From assembly GCF_901933205.1 (NCBI RefSeq), contig NC_044573.1, positions 59,460,493-59,524,492 on the forward strand: 64,000 bases of DNA, in the 5' to 3' direction. The notes below the pieces were generated by a model that did no database searches, was not told where the DNA came from, and was given only the letters and a program-made list of their open reading frames with translations. A program made the translations under genes and the position numbers. This DNA is from Camarhynchus parvulus. Taxonomy: Eukaryota > Chordata > Aves > Passeriformes > Thraupidae. This document shows, piece after piece, positions 36,552 through 49,323 of this stretch. Every line of letters starts with the position of its first letter. Within the stretch, counting starts at the first letter, position 1.

Positions 36552-38695
36552 CTAAATGGAAAAATATATTTAAAAAGTAACTATAAATTCCATGCAAATC
36601 AAGACCTACAGTGTCTGGAAGTGCAAAATATGGAATAGCAGCATAAGCAAAGATCTCCCCTTTATATTGGAAAATGAAGAAATATTTTATATCTACTTCT
36701 TGTCTTCAAAAGGACTTACATATAATCAAGGAATTGTGGGCACAGAAAAGGATTCTGAGATATTTTTTCTCTCCAGAGATTGTGGAAACCAGAACCCAAA
36801 GTCCATAAGCAGTTTCAATATTTCTTTTATATGCCAGGCATGATACATTTTATATAAAGGCATCCTCAAAACCATTCAGGTATCTGATGTTCAGTCACTG
36901 AGACACAGTCTCCTTTTATCTTGAGAACATGTTCATACATGTTTAGTGTCCTTCATCTTAGACCATCTAATCTTGAAAGGAGGTGCTGTTTTCTCATGCA
37001 CTGAAGATGCAGCCTGAAATACCACATGGCTCTAACTCATGACAAGGCTCTGAGACACTGTAGTGCTACTAATGCATCCCATAAACCACACTAATACAGT
37101 TTTATCCGACCTGCAGTTACTAAATAAATATTACCCCTTGCATAGCTCCATTAAAAATAAATGGAAATCTGAAGAGTAACAGTGGCATGAGGTGAGTTTA
37201 GCTTAAAAACAAACAACTCCTTGGGTTCGAGGTAGATTTTTGTTTGTTTGCTTGTGTTGTTTTGAATGATCCTACGAACAAACATGCAGAGAAAGAAATA
37301 AAACATGCATGGTGTAAATGGTTGCAATAAGGATCATAGGCAGCAAGCAGAAAAACAGGATATGTTTGTTTCTGGAAGAGGACAGTGAGGCACTATCTCT
37401 ACTACTGTGATTTTTCATGTGTTTTTAAGAGAGGCAATCCATACATACCCTTAACTTTCCTAATACTTATGTTTTATGAAACTAGTTTAATGTAATGTCT
37501 GTATCTTAAAAATATAATCCCAGTCCTACAGGGCAGAAGCACTTTCTGAACATTTCCACATGACTGGTATGATGTTTGGACTTAGTGAAGTACATTTTGA
37601 CTCTGAAACTCGGTTAGATTCCATTTGCGACACCTTTAACATGAAACAAGGGACATCTCCTACATGTTTAATGTCCAGATTATTTAGAGGCCTCTGAATT
37701 TGTGAACGTGTGAAATTCAGATGCGTGAAATGCTTTGCTATGAGTCATCAGAAAAGAGAACTGACTTTAGAGCTCTTCGTGATGTGTGTTTGTGCTAATG
37801 ATGATGGGTGAACCTCTCTCAAAACACTGGGTAAAAATGACACACTTGTGAAACAACATGTGTCAACAGGAAAAAAAAAAACCTGAAATGTTGTGATCAG
37901 CCCAGCTTCTCACCTTCTTCTACAGTAATTCCTGTAATACAGTAATTCTCAGTATAAACTCAGTTTTGGAGAAATCATGTATTTCCACAGTCTTTGTCAG
38001 TTAATTTACTTAGTTAAGAATTTTCTCCCATTTGTGAAACCACTGAATTCACTGGCCAGGTTTATTCAACTGTAAATATTCATTGAAAGGTGTATATCTA
38101 TGTTGGGGAGGGGGCATATCTATTGCTTCTATACCTAAGGTATAAAAAATTAGGGGTTTTTTTCTCACAGACCAAATATTTCTAGTAGTGACATTCTATT
38201 TAACAGGCTCTACTGATATATCTGAAGTTTTACTGATGATTGGCATAAGTTTTCAGGAAACATAATGCTAGACTGACTCCCCTGGAGTGTGTACCTCAAA
38301 TGAACTCAGATGTAGAAACATTTTCCCTTTTCCAAAGAGAAAACTGTGATGGCAGCTGGATAGCAGGGCTGTTTCACACAGATGTTATTGAAAGCAGTGT
38401 TTGCATCTTAAATGCAAATCAACATATGGCATACTAGGTATAATTTTATTTTTCTATCTTTGCTGCTACTGTCTAAAGTTGTTTATAGCTGGCAAGGCTG
38501 AAAGAGGAGCAAGCTACAAAGTATTCCAGAGCAACTGCTGTGTAGGACACAGGGATACACTCTCTTTCAAATGGATAAAGTATTTTAAGATATTCCCGGT
38601 GTTCTACAAGTCTAGTGGCATGGATCACAAGTTCACTCCTCACCTGCTTCCCTGCAAACTTGGTCTGCTACTGGTAACTGTCAGATAAGACTTAC

Positions 38696-38823
38696 CTGCA
38701 TGTGCTGAGTGAAGTAGAGGACACAGTCATTTTCTGTTCCTGTTTGGTAGCAGACAGTGAGAAACAGTGATATCTTTCTGCTCCAGTTAGCTATATCCGG
38801 ACAGAAGTCCATGCTAGTGGTCA
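38696..38823 (-). CDS. Unrecognised gene, 128 nt exon
   Basis: Acceptor gttttattttccttaag and perfect donor CAG|GTAAGT. Phase 1 to 0 reads TTSMDFCPDIANWSRKISLF followed by ..CYQTGTENDCVLYFTQHMQ. The split codon with the upstream exon forms GTG (Val). The internal ATG is not a start, because the upstream exon joins in frame. Confidence 0.7.
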
Positions 38824-38960
38824 CTTAAGGAAAATAAAACCCCAAAAACCCATGAGAATATTTTCTCCTTGTCTGTTGGACTTTTTTAACTGTACAACTC
38901 CTATCAGACTAAGTGTAAATGTAAATTCAGTGTAATTAGATGTATTTTAACCTTTCTCAC

Positions 38961-39091
38961 CTAAAGCTTTTATCCCATCAGGACAAAGGATATCCCCAGC
39001 TGGGATAGCTTTATCACAAAAGCCTATGGAGCTAGGATGTGGGTTAAGGCAGCGCAAACACTTGCCATACAGAGCCAGGTATCTGACAGGA
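38961..39091 (-). CDS. Unrecognised gene, 131 nt cysteine-rich exon
   Basis: Donor TTTAG|GTGAGA, acceptor ccaagttctgactgattag, phase 2 to 1. It reads PVRYLALYGKCLRCLNPH.., then IGFCDKAIPAGDILCPDG. The spacing of Cys residues (CLRC, FC, LC) could bind a metal, but I recognise no known motif. Confidence 0.7.
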
Positions 39092-40449
39092 CTAATCAGT
39101 CAGAACTTGGCTTGTGATTCCCTTGATCAACCATAAACAAAATACCATTTTAAACAAACTTTACACAGTGCTTTGGAAAGGAAATTCTCCATCCAGTACT
39201 CCTCCATCTCTACAGTACTGACCTCAGCTATAGGGCATCCACACTTTCCACGTGTCCTGCTCCACTCCTAAAGGACTCTATCATAAGATGTCTTTTCAGC
39301 CATTTACCTTTCTGTTTATACCAGGTGAACTTCTCCAGACTTTGCCCCTTGGGAAGTATCTCATTATTCTCTTTGCTCTGAGGCCCACAGTCCCTACTGG
39401 AAACACAGCTCCAGTGTAGAAAAGCAAGAGGCTCTTCTCTGCACCCTTCCTGCTCAGATTCCTGCACCCTTTCCAACTTCTGCTCTTGGCTGCCATTGCA
39501 TTTTCTTCCAACACTCTGGAAAACCTGGTAAACTTTTTTCCTTTCTTTTGATTCTCATTTTTTTATGGTTTCCCATCTATTTACATCCTCTGGGAATTCT
39601 TGCAAATATCTCAGTTTCTTACTCCCAAGTTCTTTACAACTCCTTATAAGAACATGTTGGTATGAGAACATTTTAATTCACTGATGCTTGTGCACTTTTA
39701 ATTCTTCTGTATGTTTAATTCCTTCTTTCTGTATATTGAACTCTCTCGTTTCTCTGTAGTTCCAGGGGAATATCTAATTTTTCATGAGATCATGCCAAGA
39801 ATTGCTTTTTTAGTTCAGATTATCTGATTCTTGCTAATTACTTAAGGGAAAATGATCGTGTAAGAAACACCTGGAAAGAAGTACAGATGAACCACTGGAC
39901 CTCAAATGAATATTTCAGAATATTATAATTGAGCAACGTACTTTTGTGACCTATAAAATCTAGTAATTATGTAAGTGCCAAAGTTAGATCCTTTTATGTA
40001 AAAAGGGCTACTACAAATGTTATACTTGTTTAATTTAAAAGAACTAGAGGAAATACATGTTGTTTGAGTCAAATACAAAGAATGAGAAACTTCTGAGGAA
40101 GTGGTAAGTTACAGAAACAAAACTCCAGTGTTGGAAGTTACCAGATGGTACAGAGATTCAAACTGGAGTAATGAGGTCATTAATTTAATCTTTCTTTAAT
40201 TTCTATGCTTTGTGGGTTTAGTTTTTACACATATTTGCGCAACAAGAAACTATAAGTGGGTGCTTCTATAAAACAGTTCACAGTTTATAATGGATATCTG
40301 AGGTGAGGCTAATGCAGAGAGAAGAAATTACAAACAACTCAAGCAGCTAATATGTTGACTATTAATTAACAGGAGTGATTCATTCAGTGCTGTAGCCAGA
40401 AACCAGACTGAAGGATGAAAGTGCAATTTAGAAAAAGACTATAACTTAC

Positions 40450-40489
40450 ACAGTTATCAGCTGCAATATCTGAGACCTGGAATACTGGC
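40450..40489 (-). CDS. Unrecognised gene, 40 nt exon
   Basis: Donor TGT|GTAAGT is good. The acceptor used (gagctgtaattag) follows a stronger AG at 40507 that would put a stop in every frame. Phase 1 to 2 reads QYSRSQILQLIT, which connects the exons on both sides. Confidence 0.4.
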
Positions 40490-41889
40490 CTAATTACAGC
40501 TCATCTGAAAGGTATCAGGGCCTTATCCTCTACAAGAAGTATTAATAGAAAATTACTTGCCTTTCAAAACCAGTAAGCCCATCTGCAGGTCCTATATCGG
40601 CTCCCGCCAGACATATATCATTTTACACACGGGTGGTCTGTCATATGATGATTGACTCAATCTTGACAAGAAAAAGGATAGAAAAATTATCACTTTGTGG
40701 AGATAGGACCACTTGTGACTTTGGCAGGTGAATCAGTACAGATTGCCCAACACCAGCTTAATTGCAAAATATAACATTTTCCTCAGTTATTTCTTTTTCA
40801 TAAGCACCAGCTAACATGCTTATCCTTTCTCTGTTAACTAATCCCCTCTCAGATTATGATTCCTGCCATATTTTGTCCACTGGGACCAACCATAGGTAAC
40901 ACTAATGTTCAGTGCACAGTCCTTTGCATACAAAGAAGTGCTGAGTAGCACTCTGCTACATGCATGCAGCTACCTGCAGCTAAGGTATTTCTCATTGTCA
41001 GCAAGATCATCACATTTCCACCCTTTTACTGAGGTGATATGTATGTATGTTCAGAGGCAAATGAAGAACTCTTCTGCCAGGATACTGGCACCCTGGATTA
41101 CAAGCAGAAACAGTGATGAGCAGGTGCTTTGAATACCAAGACTTTACCAAGCTTAAAAAAAATAAAAGAGCTTTTGCCCAGGATTAGGATATTAACAAAA
41201 TGCTGGAGGATGATAGTCTCTCAGACCATGGCAGGGACTAAGCCAGTTCTGAAGCGAGTCTCTAGGATATTCAAATTTCATCAAACTGTAATTTTGATAT
41301 TTTTTCTCCCCAAAGGCTGGCCATTGACCGTCTGACTGAGGTACCCAGTTGAGGTGTAGTACCTGGTCACAAGGACTATTTCTAAACTTGCTCATCTTAA
41401 TTCTCTTTGAAAGGGAAAAATCTCTGTCCTTGCCTCAGAATTCATCTGAAACAAAAAGCAGGAGGTACTACTACGCCTAATGGGGCCAATGCTTACTCAC
41501 ATTTATTTACAAAACAGATTCTTTCCAAAAATAAGGTACAAGAAGGAACACAAACACCTAGTTTCAAGATCAGTCTCTAGGCTGTGTTTTAAAATAACCT
41601 TCCAGTATACCTGAATGTCACTGAAGCAGAAAAAAAAAAAAAAAAAGAAATCAAATACTACAACCTTACTTGAATAATAAAGAACTGGCAGATGTGAAAT
41701 CTGAATATTATAACTACTAAGGAGAAACAGTAAGTCTCTCAGTGTGGGACACTTTTTTGTTTGTGTTAATTGTATTAATTAGAATTAGAATATCCACCAC
41801 TCCAATTTCTAGCAGCTGTGTGGTGCTAGCTGCTATTGTTAGCACTCACGAAAAATACTCCAATAGAGGGCACCAAGAAAATTACTTAC

Positions 41890-41942
41890 AATCTGAACAC
41901 CCACACAATCCTGTCACATTGGAAAGACTGCAGACAGCATAA
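41890..41942 (-). CDS. Unrecognised gene, 53 nt exon
   Basis: Acceptor cacaataactttattag and donor GATT|GTAAGT. Phase 2 to 1 reads YAVCSLSNVTGLCGCSD. A second frame is open, but only this one fits the phases of both neighbours. Confidence 0.5.
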
Positions 41943-43777
41943 CTAATAAAGTTATTGTGCTATTTTGAAAGAATAATAGCATGTTTGAAGAGACCACATT
42001 AACCCTGTTGTAAAGTATTGATTGCACTCTATAGTAAAGGAAATGAAACAACAAAGACATAGTGCTTTAATTCTTTTCCTGTTTGTTCTTGCTAGTTTTA
42101 CTCTTTTTCAATTTACACCTATATTTGAGAACACAGAGAATGTATCACCTATGGTTCACAAAGACAGTTTTATTTTCATAGACACTTTTTCAGCAACTTG
42201 ATGTTTTTGGGATTATAGTTCAATTCAAGCAAGTAGTTGTGAATATGAAAGAAATTCCCATCTAAAATTGCTCAAATCCTGTTTATCATGTTTCCTTCCC
42301 TTAAAAAAAAATGAAGTCAATTAAAATGTCAAAATATGTCAGCGGATTGGTTCTGGACATTTCAGTTTAGACATGTTACCAAAAAAAGGTATAATTATAA
42401 TTTCAGTCTCTAAGAAAATGCTCTAATTTTGTATTAGTACCTTACAAACAAGCAAAGCAAGTTGTGCCTTCTGCATCAATTTGCTGCTGTTTTGAAAGCA
42501 CATCTGCTTGCCTACATCTAAAATACAATGCCACAGTATAAAGCTGTTACAAATCAGGCTGAGGCAAATATTCAGGATGATTTTAAGATTTAACATTTTC
42601 ACAGCATTTAAAGCACTGGTCCTCTCATTAAAATATTCAGATTCACTTACTTCTACCAGATTTGTTTAAACCTGATAAAAGTTACTTTCTTATTCTGTGC
42701 TAAACAGCAAAATTTAAAGAGGAAAACTGAATTAGCAGAGAATGATGGACAATACAAGAACCATCTTTTAGAAAAACAAATACATAAAAATCAGTTATCA
42801 CTCTGTCATATTGTGAATGAAAAAAAATTGTAACCAGTCTCTGAGGTGATTTCATATATATAAAATCACTTCACCTTTTTTTTATCTCCTCGAATGGTTC
42901 TTTTAAGAGCCTGATTCCTGTAATTGCATTTCCTTCCTTTTCTATGAGAGTATCTGTAAAGACATTTGGCATCTCATCAGCAAAAACAGCAGATGGAGAA
43001 AGGCCTTCCTACGTGCTCTGTCAAGGGAATTGCAAGTTTAGGTGTGGTTTTAATAGACATCAAGGATTTAGTGACATGCCAAAGATTGCATGCCTTCACT
43101 GTGCTTATTATTTGTGCCTTTCTCTTTTAATAGAAATGAAAACAATTACTGTGCAGAAAACATTTAGCTTCTCTCTGAGAGTATCATACCATATGGTATG
43201 GGGGATGTATAGCTGACAAAATGAATGTAAAAATGAAGCACATACACTTCAGATGATGCTAGTTGAACTAAATTTATGCTTGAAATTTTAACTGAACTGA
43301 TAGAAAAGTTTACAAATAGCAAAAAACTTCCTATGTAAAAAGCACTTCAAATAAAACATTAAATACTTGTTAGTGAGTTTGACTATTTAAAAATGGCCTT
43401 GGGGACCAAAGAACATTTAAACAGACAACTAAGTAAACACTGTAATTATAAGAATGAAAATCAACAGAGTTTTTCCAAATAACAGTTTTGTTATCACATG
43501 ATAGCACATGAAATTGCAAACAGAGCACATACTTTTCTCAGTTACTGGGAGAAGAGATTTTCCTGATAGGACATGAAGTTCATAAATGAGGCATGAAGAT
43601 ATGAAGATATTTGTACTGGCCATGCCAGGAGGGGGAAAAACCTTTTTGGTAGGAGAGAAAATTCACAGCTTATATCTTGCATATTTCTCAGGGAGAAATT
43701 TAAAAAACCCTTTATCTGATGACTTAAACCATCAGAAAATTTACCAAAAAAACCCCCAAACTATCCTGAATTTGCAC

Positions 43778-43831
43778 TTTCTGTGAGTAAATAAATGTGC
43801 TCCCAGAAAGTTCATTAATGTTCTCAAAATC
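43778..43831 (-). CDS. Unrecognised gene, 54 nt exon
   Basis: Good acceptor (ctgatttcatgtcctgtag) and weak GTGCAA donor, phase 2 to 2. It reads ILRTLMNFLGAHLFTHR and continues the helical run of the exon upstream (..YFLAILQ-R-ILRTLMNF). Confidence 0.55.
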
Positions 43832-44340
43832 CTACAGGACATGAAATCAGTGTCAAAATTCTCCATCAGGCATAGATGCAAAATGCTTGGGCTGGTACAG
43901 ATTCTGGAGCTGGATGAAAAGATTCTATAAAGGGCATTCAACAGCCCCTGGTCTCTTTCAGTCTTTCATGGTACAAGTTCCCTTCTTGTCTTGTAGGACA
44001 GAGAATTTCTATCATGTTCTAGAATTCAGTGAGGAAATACAGAAATCAGAGAACTCAGCATTAGGTAGACCTTCATTGACATGGTGACAATATTCACATC
44101 TTTGCAGCAAATGTTGTTTGTAGAAAGTGAGAAAACAGAAAGAACAAAAAGAAGATTAAATAAGATTTTGGGATTTGGGAATAGCGTAGCATTGAAATAT
44201 TATTTACAATACACAGGGGAGTTGTACCAAGAACACTGCAGCTGCAGGAAGATCTCTGGAATTAGGTTTCAGACAGCTCAGTATCTAGGAGCACAGGGGA
44301 GAAACACAAGCTATTAATTGCAATATTAATCATATATTAC

Positions 44341-44444
44341 CTCTGTAGTATTGCAAGGAAGTATGTCGCCTCATGTCCAAGACCAAATGTCAGTAATTTC
44401 TGCAACTGCTGAATTCCTTGCACCAAACTGCTACAGAACCTTAT
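44341..44444 (-). CDS. Unrecognised gene, 104 nt exon
   Basis: Strong acceptor (tttgcttttttccccctgaag) and GTAATA donor, phase 0 to 2. It reads IRFCSSLVQGIQQLQKLL.. GHEATYFLAILQ. Leucine spacing suggests paired helices of an armadillo/HEAT-like repeat. Confidence 0.65.
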
Positions 44445-45941
44445 CTTCAGGGGGAAAAAAGCAAAGGTATTATTCAATTGGGCTGCCTGAGCAGATCCCT
44501 GACCAAAATTCACAAAAGTCACATAATTTTATACTCACTTCCTGAGTACTAAGCACCAGGCATAGAGCACAAGGAAAGGTCTTGAGGAGTTTCTCTGGTA
44601 ACCATTCCTATGCATGTTTTTTCCTGACTTCTCTTTATCTTTGATCCCAAGATTAGTCCAGCCTTGATATCATCCTCTCCCTCACCAATTCCTGCTGTCC
44701 AAGGGCAGCTGCATGCCCAGACAATGTTCTCCTTTTTCTGCCGCCACCCCAGAATGATGATTTAATTTTGGCTTCCTTGAAATAGGAATGTACTAAGAAA
44801 CAAATAATTTACATTTCTGGTGTACCACTTCCCAAAATGGTACTAAAGCATTTTATGATCTGTAAACCTCCTAATCTACACCTTTGAAAATCTTTTGCAA
44901 TGGTCAGTGTGCAAATAATACACTCACAAGTTCAGGGTGCCCTGCCCACTACTCCTGAACTCACTGAATTTTATAGTCATGCAAGAAGAGTCATTAAAAA
45001 ACTCATGGTACATCCCCATCCATTTCAAAGAGGCACCAAAGCAGGAAATGAATGTGATCAGCCCCATGTGTCATCAGCCAAGATTGCTTTCCCCATACAA
45101 ACAAATGCAGAAAATAACCTCTTTCTTTTCCTCTCAAACAGGGGACAGAGTAGCTGAAAGGCTTAGGTGTTTGGGTAAAAGACATTGAGGCATTTGTTTA
45201 TGAAATACAGTTGAAATTCAGACCAGAAATCTGATGCTCTCAGACATCCAGATCACAGAACTGCCATTGCTGTGGTGGGCAGCTTTGGCAAAGACAAAGG
45301 ATTGCATAACCTGAACAACTAAACCTCTAGCATTCTGTATGTTTCCCTGGCCATGCAGAAATACATTGGTAAGATATCTTATGGAAAGTTGCATTTTTGT
45401 TAGTTGTGCTGTATCTGTACTGGGGATAAACAGAGGGCTTTCAGTCTCCCAGGGCTGTCAATCTGTCGTCTTACACACACAGAGAGAACAGGTTTTGCCT
45501 TTTAAAGAAAGAACACTGTGAACAGAAACTCATCATTAATCAAGGCTTATTTCTCTGTGTGAAGGAAAAAAAAAAGCAAAGTCAAGTCACCATCTCCACA
45601 TTTGGAACTCTATTCCACTTCACAAGCTGGGTAAAGAATATAAAGTAGAACCAGAAAGTTTGTCCTTAGAGAGAGGAAAAAGAAACACTTAGGTCTCTGT
45701 GTGGGATATGCTGGTCTGTGGAAGTTGAATAAACTTGTACAATGCACAATGAGATGATTCACAGTGCTTGACGGAGGAGCACTGTATGCTATCCATCAAA
45801 CATTTGCTTCAAGACAATCCTTGAAACTTTGAACACAGCAGGATGAGTAGATCACAAACCTCTCTGTAATCCCTGCATGCTGCTAGGCACTCTACCTGCC
45901 TTATAGCAACAGTGGTTATAAAAAAACCTCCATGTGCTAAC

Positions 45942-46055
45942 CTGAAATAAATTAATGAGACTGCTTATAATTTGTGCCTGGATAGGTAGGCTTCCACTTT
46001 GTGATCCCAAAGACTTGTTGGAGTACTCATTGGAAGCGTAATCCAACAGAATAAC
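45942..46055 (-). CDS. Unrecognised gene, 114 nt exon
   Basis: 38 codons, phase 0 to 0, with donor CAG|GTTAGC. The acceptor at 46055 (ggaggtag) is required, because an earlier AG would put a stop in frame. It reads VILLDYASNEYSNKSLGS.. PIQAQIISSLINLFQ. Confidence 0.6.
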
Positions 46056-48005
46056 CTACCTCCTCCAGGTGTTAGAAATGCAGATTTCATTGTAAATCAG
46101 GCATGACTCAAATCCCTGACAGTTGATGATTAAAAAATTACAGTAAAATAATTTTAACTTAAGTGCTTGCTAACAATATACTCTTAATAATTTTGTTACT
46201 GACAACCCTCTCTGAGATCTGTAGTATATAGATAAAACAGCAATTAGTGTAGGCAAAAGAAAAGACTAATTTAGAGAGATATTAGCAAGAGCAATTTTTG
46301 GAACTTAAAGGTTGAAACATTTTCAAAATTAAGTCAATCAGTTATTGAAACTTATTATGAGGCAAAGTGCTGGTTAAAGACTAAGACTCTACAAAAAATA
46401 AAGACTGAAAGCTTCTTCAGGCCTTTAATTTAGCTGAACACAAGTGTGGTCATTTAAAAGAGGATATCATTGAATGACACTACTATTGATGCTGTTACAC
46501 ATAAAACACACAAATGGTCCATTCTAGTTGCCTTAGAAGCTAAATTTTGAAATCTCAACATTTTCACCATTTTGAGTGATTTAATAAGTATTTTTCTTTT
46601 CCACATAGCTTGAAAATGCCCTCAGAAAGGGTGCAGGGGAAGACAGGGAGGCAGGGCAGAGAGTTATGAGATCTGGCCCAATCTAGCAAAGTATTATCAT
46701 CAGGCATGATGAGTGAGGCTCTGATTTCAGTGGGACTGTTCACAGTACCACGTGGAGAACCTCTGTTACTGGACAGAACTTTCATTAATTATATAACAAC
46801 CAAATAACCAGACCTGAAGCTGTACAAAATACATCGAGTGCACTGAAAAATAGAGGGAACATATATTCTCTAATCTTTATATGTGTAGATGTTACTTGTA
46901 ACCTCAAATGCAAAAATGTAGGCAGATGTGAGATTTTAAGCAGACTCTACTCTTTAATAAATTAAATATTTAGCACTCTGGAATTAACAATTCTAATCAT
47001 AAATGCCAGGAACTACTTTTGAACTGCTACCATAGCTAATTACTCCAGTGGGAAAGGAAACAGCAGAAAGGGCATTTCAGCTGTGCAAGGACAGGTTCTC
47101 TCTGAATTTATATTTTGTCCAAACAAAACCTGTAGTTAGATGGAGTTCATGGGAATCTTAACCCTTCCTTCCTAGGAACTGAAGTGCTTCTGATAATTGT
47201 GCTTTTTCTTCCTACTGAATAAGTTAGTGATTTTGTCCAAGACTAACATAATTTATATTTAAAGTTTTTTTATTTTATCATTGTCTATTATTATTTCTTC
47301 TGGGGAAATGCTGTAATGATATTTTTGTCTTAGTGGTGTTATAACTAGTGCTATCGTTATAGTGATGGCACATGGTGAGTAATCATTAAGTGCTGACACT
47401 CAGGTGGGCACTGGAAAAGGAGTAAACAGCAAGCTACCTCCTCTCACTGGGACACCAAATGAGACAAACATGCCAAATTATTGTGAACAGGACCCAAGAA
47501 GTATTATGGCATTTCCTGGAGGCTGAAATATTCCTGACTGAGAAAACCTGAAGATCAGGTCCACTAGAAGTTAATATGAAACATTTTTGGCGGCTCAGAT
47601 TCATTCAAAATACTTTCTTTGAGGTGTCTGAGATTAAAAGACAGCGCTATTCCTCTTTGGAGTATGAGCAGCCAAGAGTGGGGAGAAATAGGCTAGAATG
47701 TGGAGAAAACCAGGCTGAGATCCTACACATTGCCTCAGGTCTCTTGGACCAGTTTAGAGTTAGGAAGATTATAAGCCATCCAAACCCAAGCTGAGGGTGA
47801 AAAATGGCCAATCCTTCATATAGAAACACCACCTTGTAAGCTGTATCAATGTTACTACTGCCATCAGTACTATAAAGATGTAAGATTTCTGTTTGTATCC
47901 TAAAAGTCCCTGCCTAGAAGAGATGGCAGTTCAAGAATAGGATGGGATAATGCAGAGTGCAAGAGTAAAATGTCTTGATCCAGTTGTTGAACCTGGAGAA
48001 ATTAC

Positions 48006-48096
48006 CTTTTTGTAGGCCAAGATCCATAAGATCCATTTCAATCTGCAAATATTGCTGAGAACCTGAGGACTGTGGCTTGTTTGAGGCAAGCGGCAT
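48006..48096 (-). CDS. Unrecognised gene, 91 nt exon
   Basis: Very good acceptor (ttttgcctaactccttccag) and donor AAAAAG|GTAATT. Phase 2 to 0 reads CRLPQTSHSPQVLSNICR.. WILWILAYKK. A second open frame starts MPLASNKPQSSG, but its exit phase does not match the next exon. Confidence 0.6.
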
Positions 48097-49167
48097 CTGG
48101 AAGGAGTTAGGCAAAACAAAGGATGTGGGCTTATTCACAGCACATAAAATGATGGTAAGGTACAATATATTTGTCACAGATTATGCAGGTTGACATTGCA
48201 TTTGCCATAGGTATTCTTGAACTGTTCTACTGTTCTCTAGTCTGTCACTGTTGAGATAAAACAGACAGTAATACAACTCAGCTGAGTAAGTAAAAGCCAT
48301 ACTAATAAATAATCATCCCAGCACAGACAGAAAAAAAAATCCAAGTTCATTTTAACATCTTCCAGATTATTCTACCTAAAATTTAAATTAATTTTTCTTT
48401 GATTTTTATTGAAAGGAAGAGAGTTTCAGAATCCAGTAGAGATCCATTTTTAAAACTAAAATTAACCATTGGGCCAGGCAAAACAATTCTCTCACATAAA
48501 TGCCTGAATGAACCTTTTTTTCAAGATACAGAAAATTCTCTAACAAACTTCCAGGTAAACCCTACTAATTCTGTTCTACAAAGTTTCTACTTTTCAACCC
48601 GCTCCAGATTCAAATAAAATTATATTTAAAATGATATTTAATTGGATTACAGTATCCTGCGTCAGGTAGCATTGTCTTCCACAATGCTTTCTCTCCAACT
48701 TTTCTGATTTGTTCCTATGAAGTTATTCTAGAGAAGGAAGAAATCCTCCAGGTATTACACAACTAAAACTGGATAGAAGAAATGTAAGTTTTAAATTTAG
48801 AACAAAAGAAAAAAAAACCAACAAAAAAAAAGGAAGAAGAAGAATAGAACAACTTTACACACAGCTTCAACATCCTGCAATACAGTATTTCAGAGTGAGT
48901 CACTTTCCATCCAGCAAAGAAAAGAGAGTATGGTAATTCCACTGCAGATAAACTCTTTGGGCAGAAGGTAGCCTACTTCGGATAAGATAAATACACTTCT
49001 ATTCCTGGAGTAGGTAGCCTTTTCCATTTTAGTTGCTTATTTTAAAAACTGAGAATTGAAAATTTCAGCTCTGAAATGAAGGAACATAAAAGCACAAACT
49101 TAGGGCTTTATGGTAGAGATCTGAAAGTCACGTTGAAATCTTGGAGTTAAAGTACACAAAAACTGAG

Positions 49168-49207
49168 ATAGTAATATTCTAAGTACAATAGTAATATTCT
49201 AAGAACA
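49168..49207. repeat. Two-copy tandem duplication, 20 bp unit
   Basis: Copies at 49168-49187 and 49188-49207 differ at one base. It lies just downstream, in gene sense, of the 49.3 kb exon. Confidence 0.8.
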
Positions 49208-49265
49208 ACCAGAATATAGCTGTCAGACCCCAGAGACAAAGTCTTTATGGGTCTGTAAGATTTAC

Positions 49266-49323
49266 CTGATAAGACTTTCCACTTTTGAAGAGAAGTTTAG
49301 TAGCAGACTTATGAAAGACTGTT
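49266..49323 (-). CDS. Unrecognised gene, 58 nt exon
   Basis: Acceptor aaaagctttctctattag and donor CAG|GTAAAT. Phase 1 to 2 reads QSFISLLLNFSSKVESLI. The phase 2 frame is also open (TVFHKSATKLLFKS..), but it does not match the exons on either side. Confidence 0.55.

Noticed and set aside
42651..42671. 21 nt microexon on the minus strand with good acceptor and perfect GTAAGT donor
   Set aside because: Only entry phase 1 avoids a stop, and no neighbouring exon in the chain ends in phase 1 at that point.
46564..46785. 73-codon minus-strand frame containing a protein-like stretch
   Set aside because: No usable donor follows it, and the exons at 48.0 and 45.9 kb already join in phase without it.
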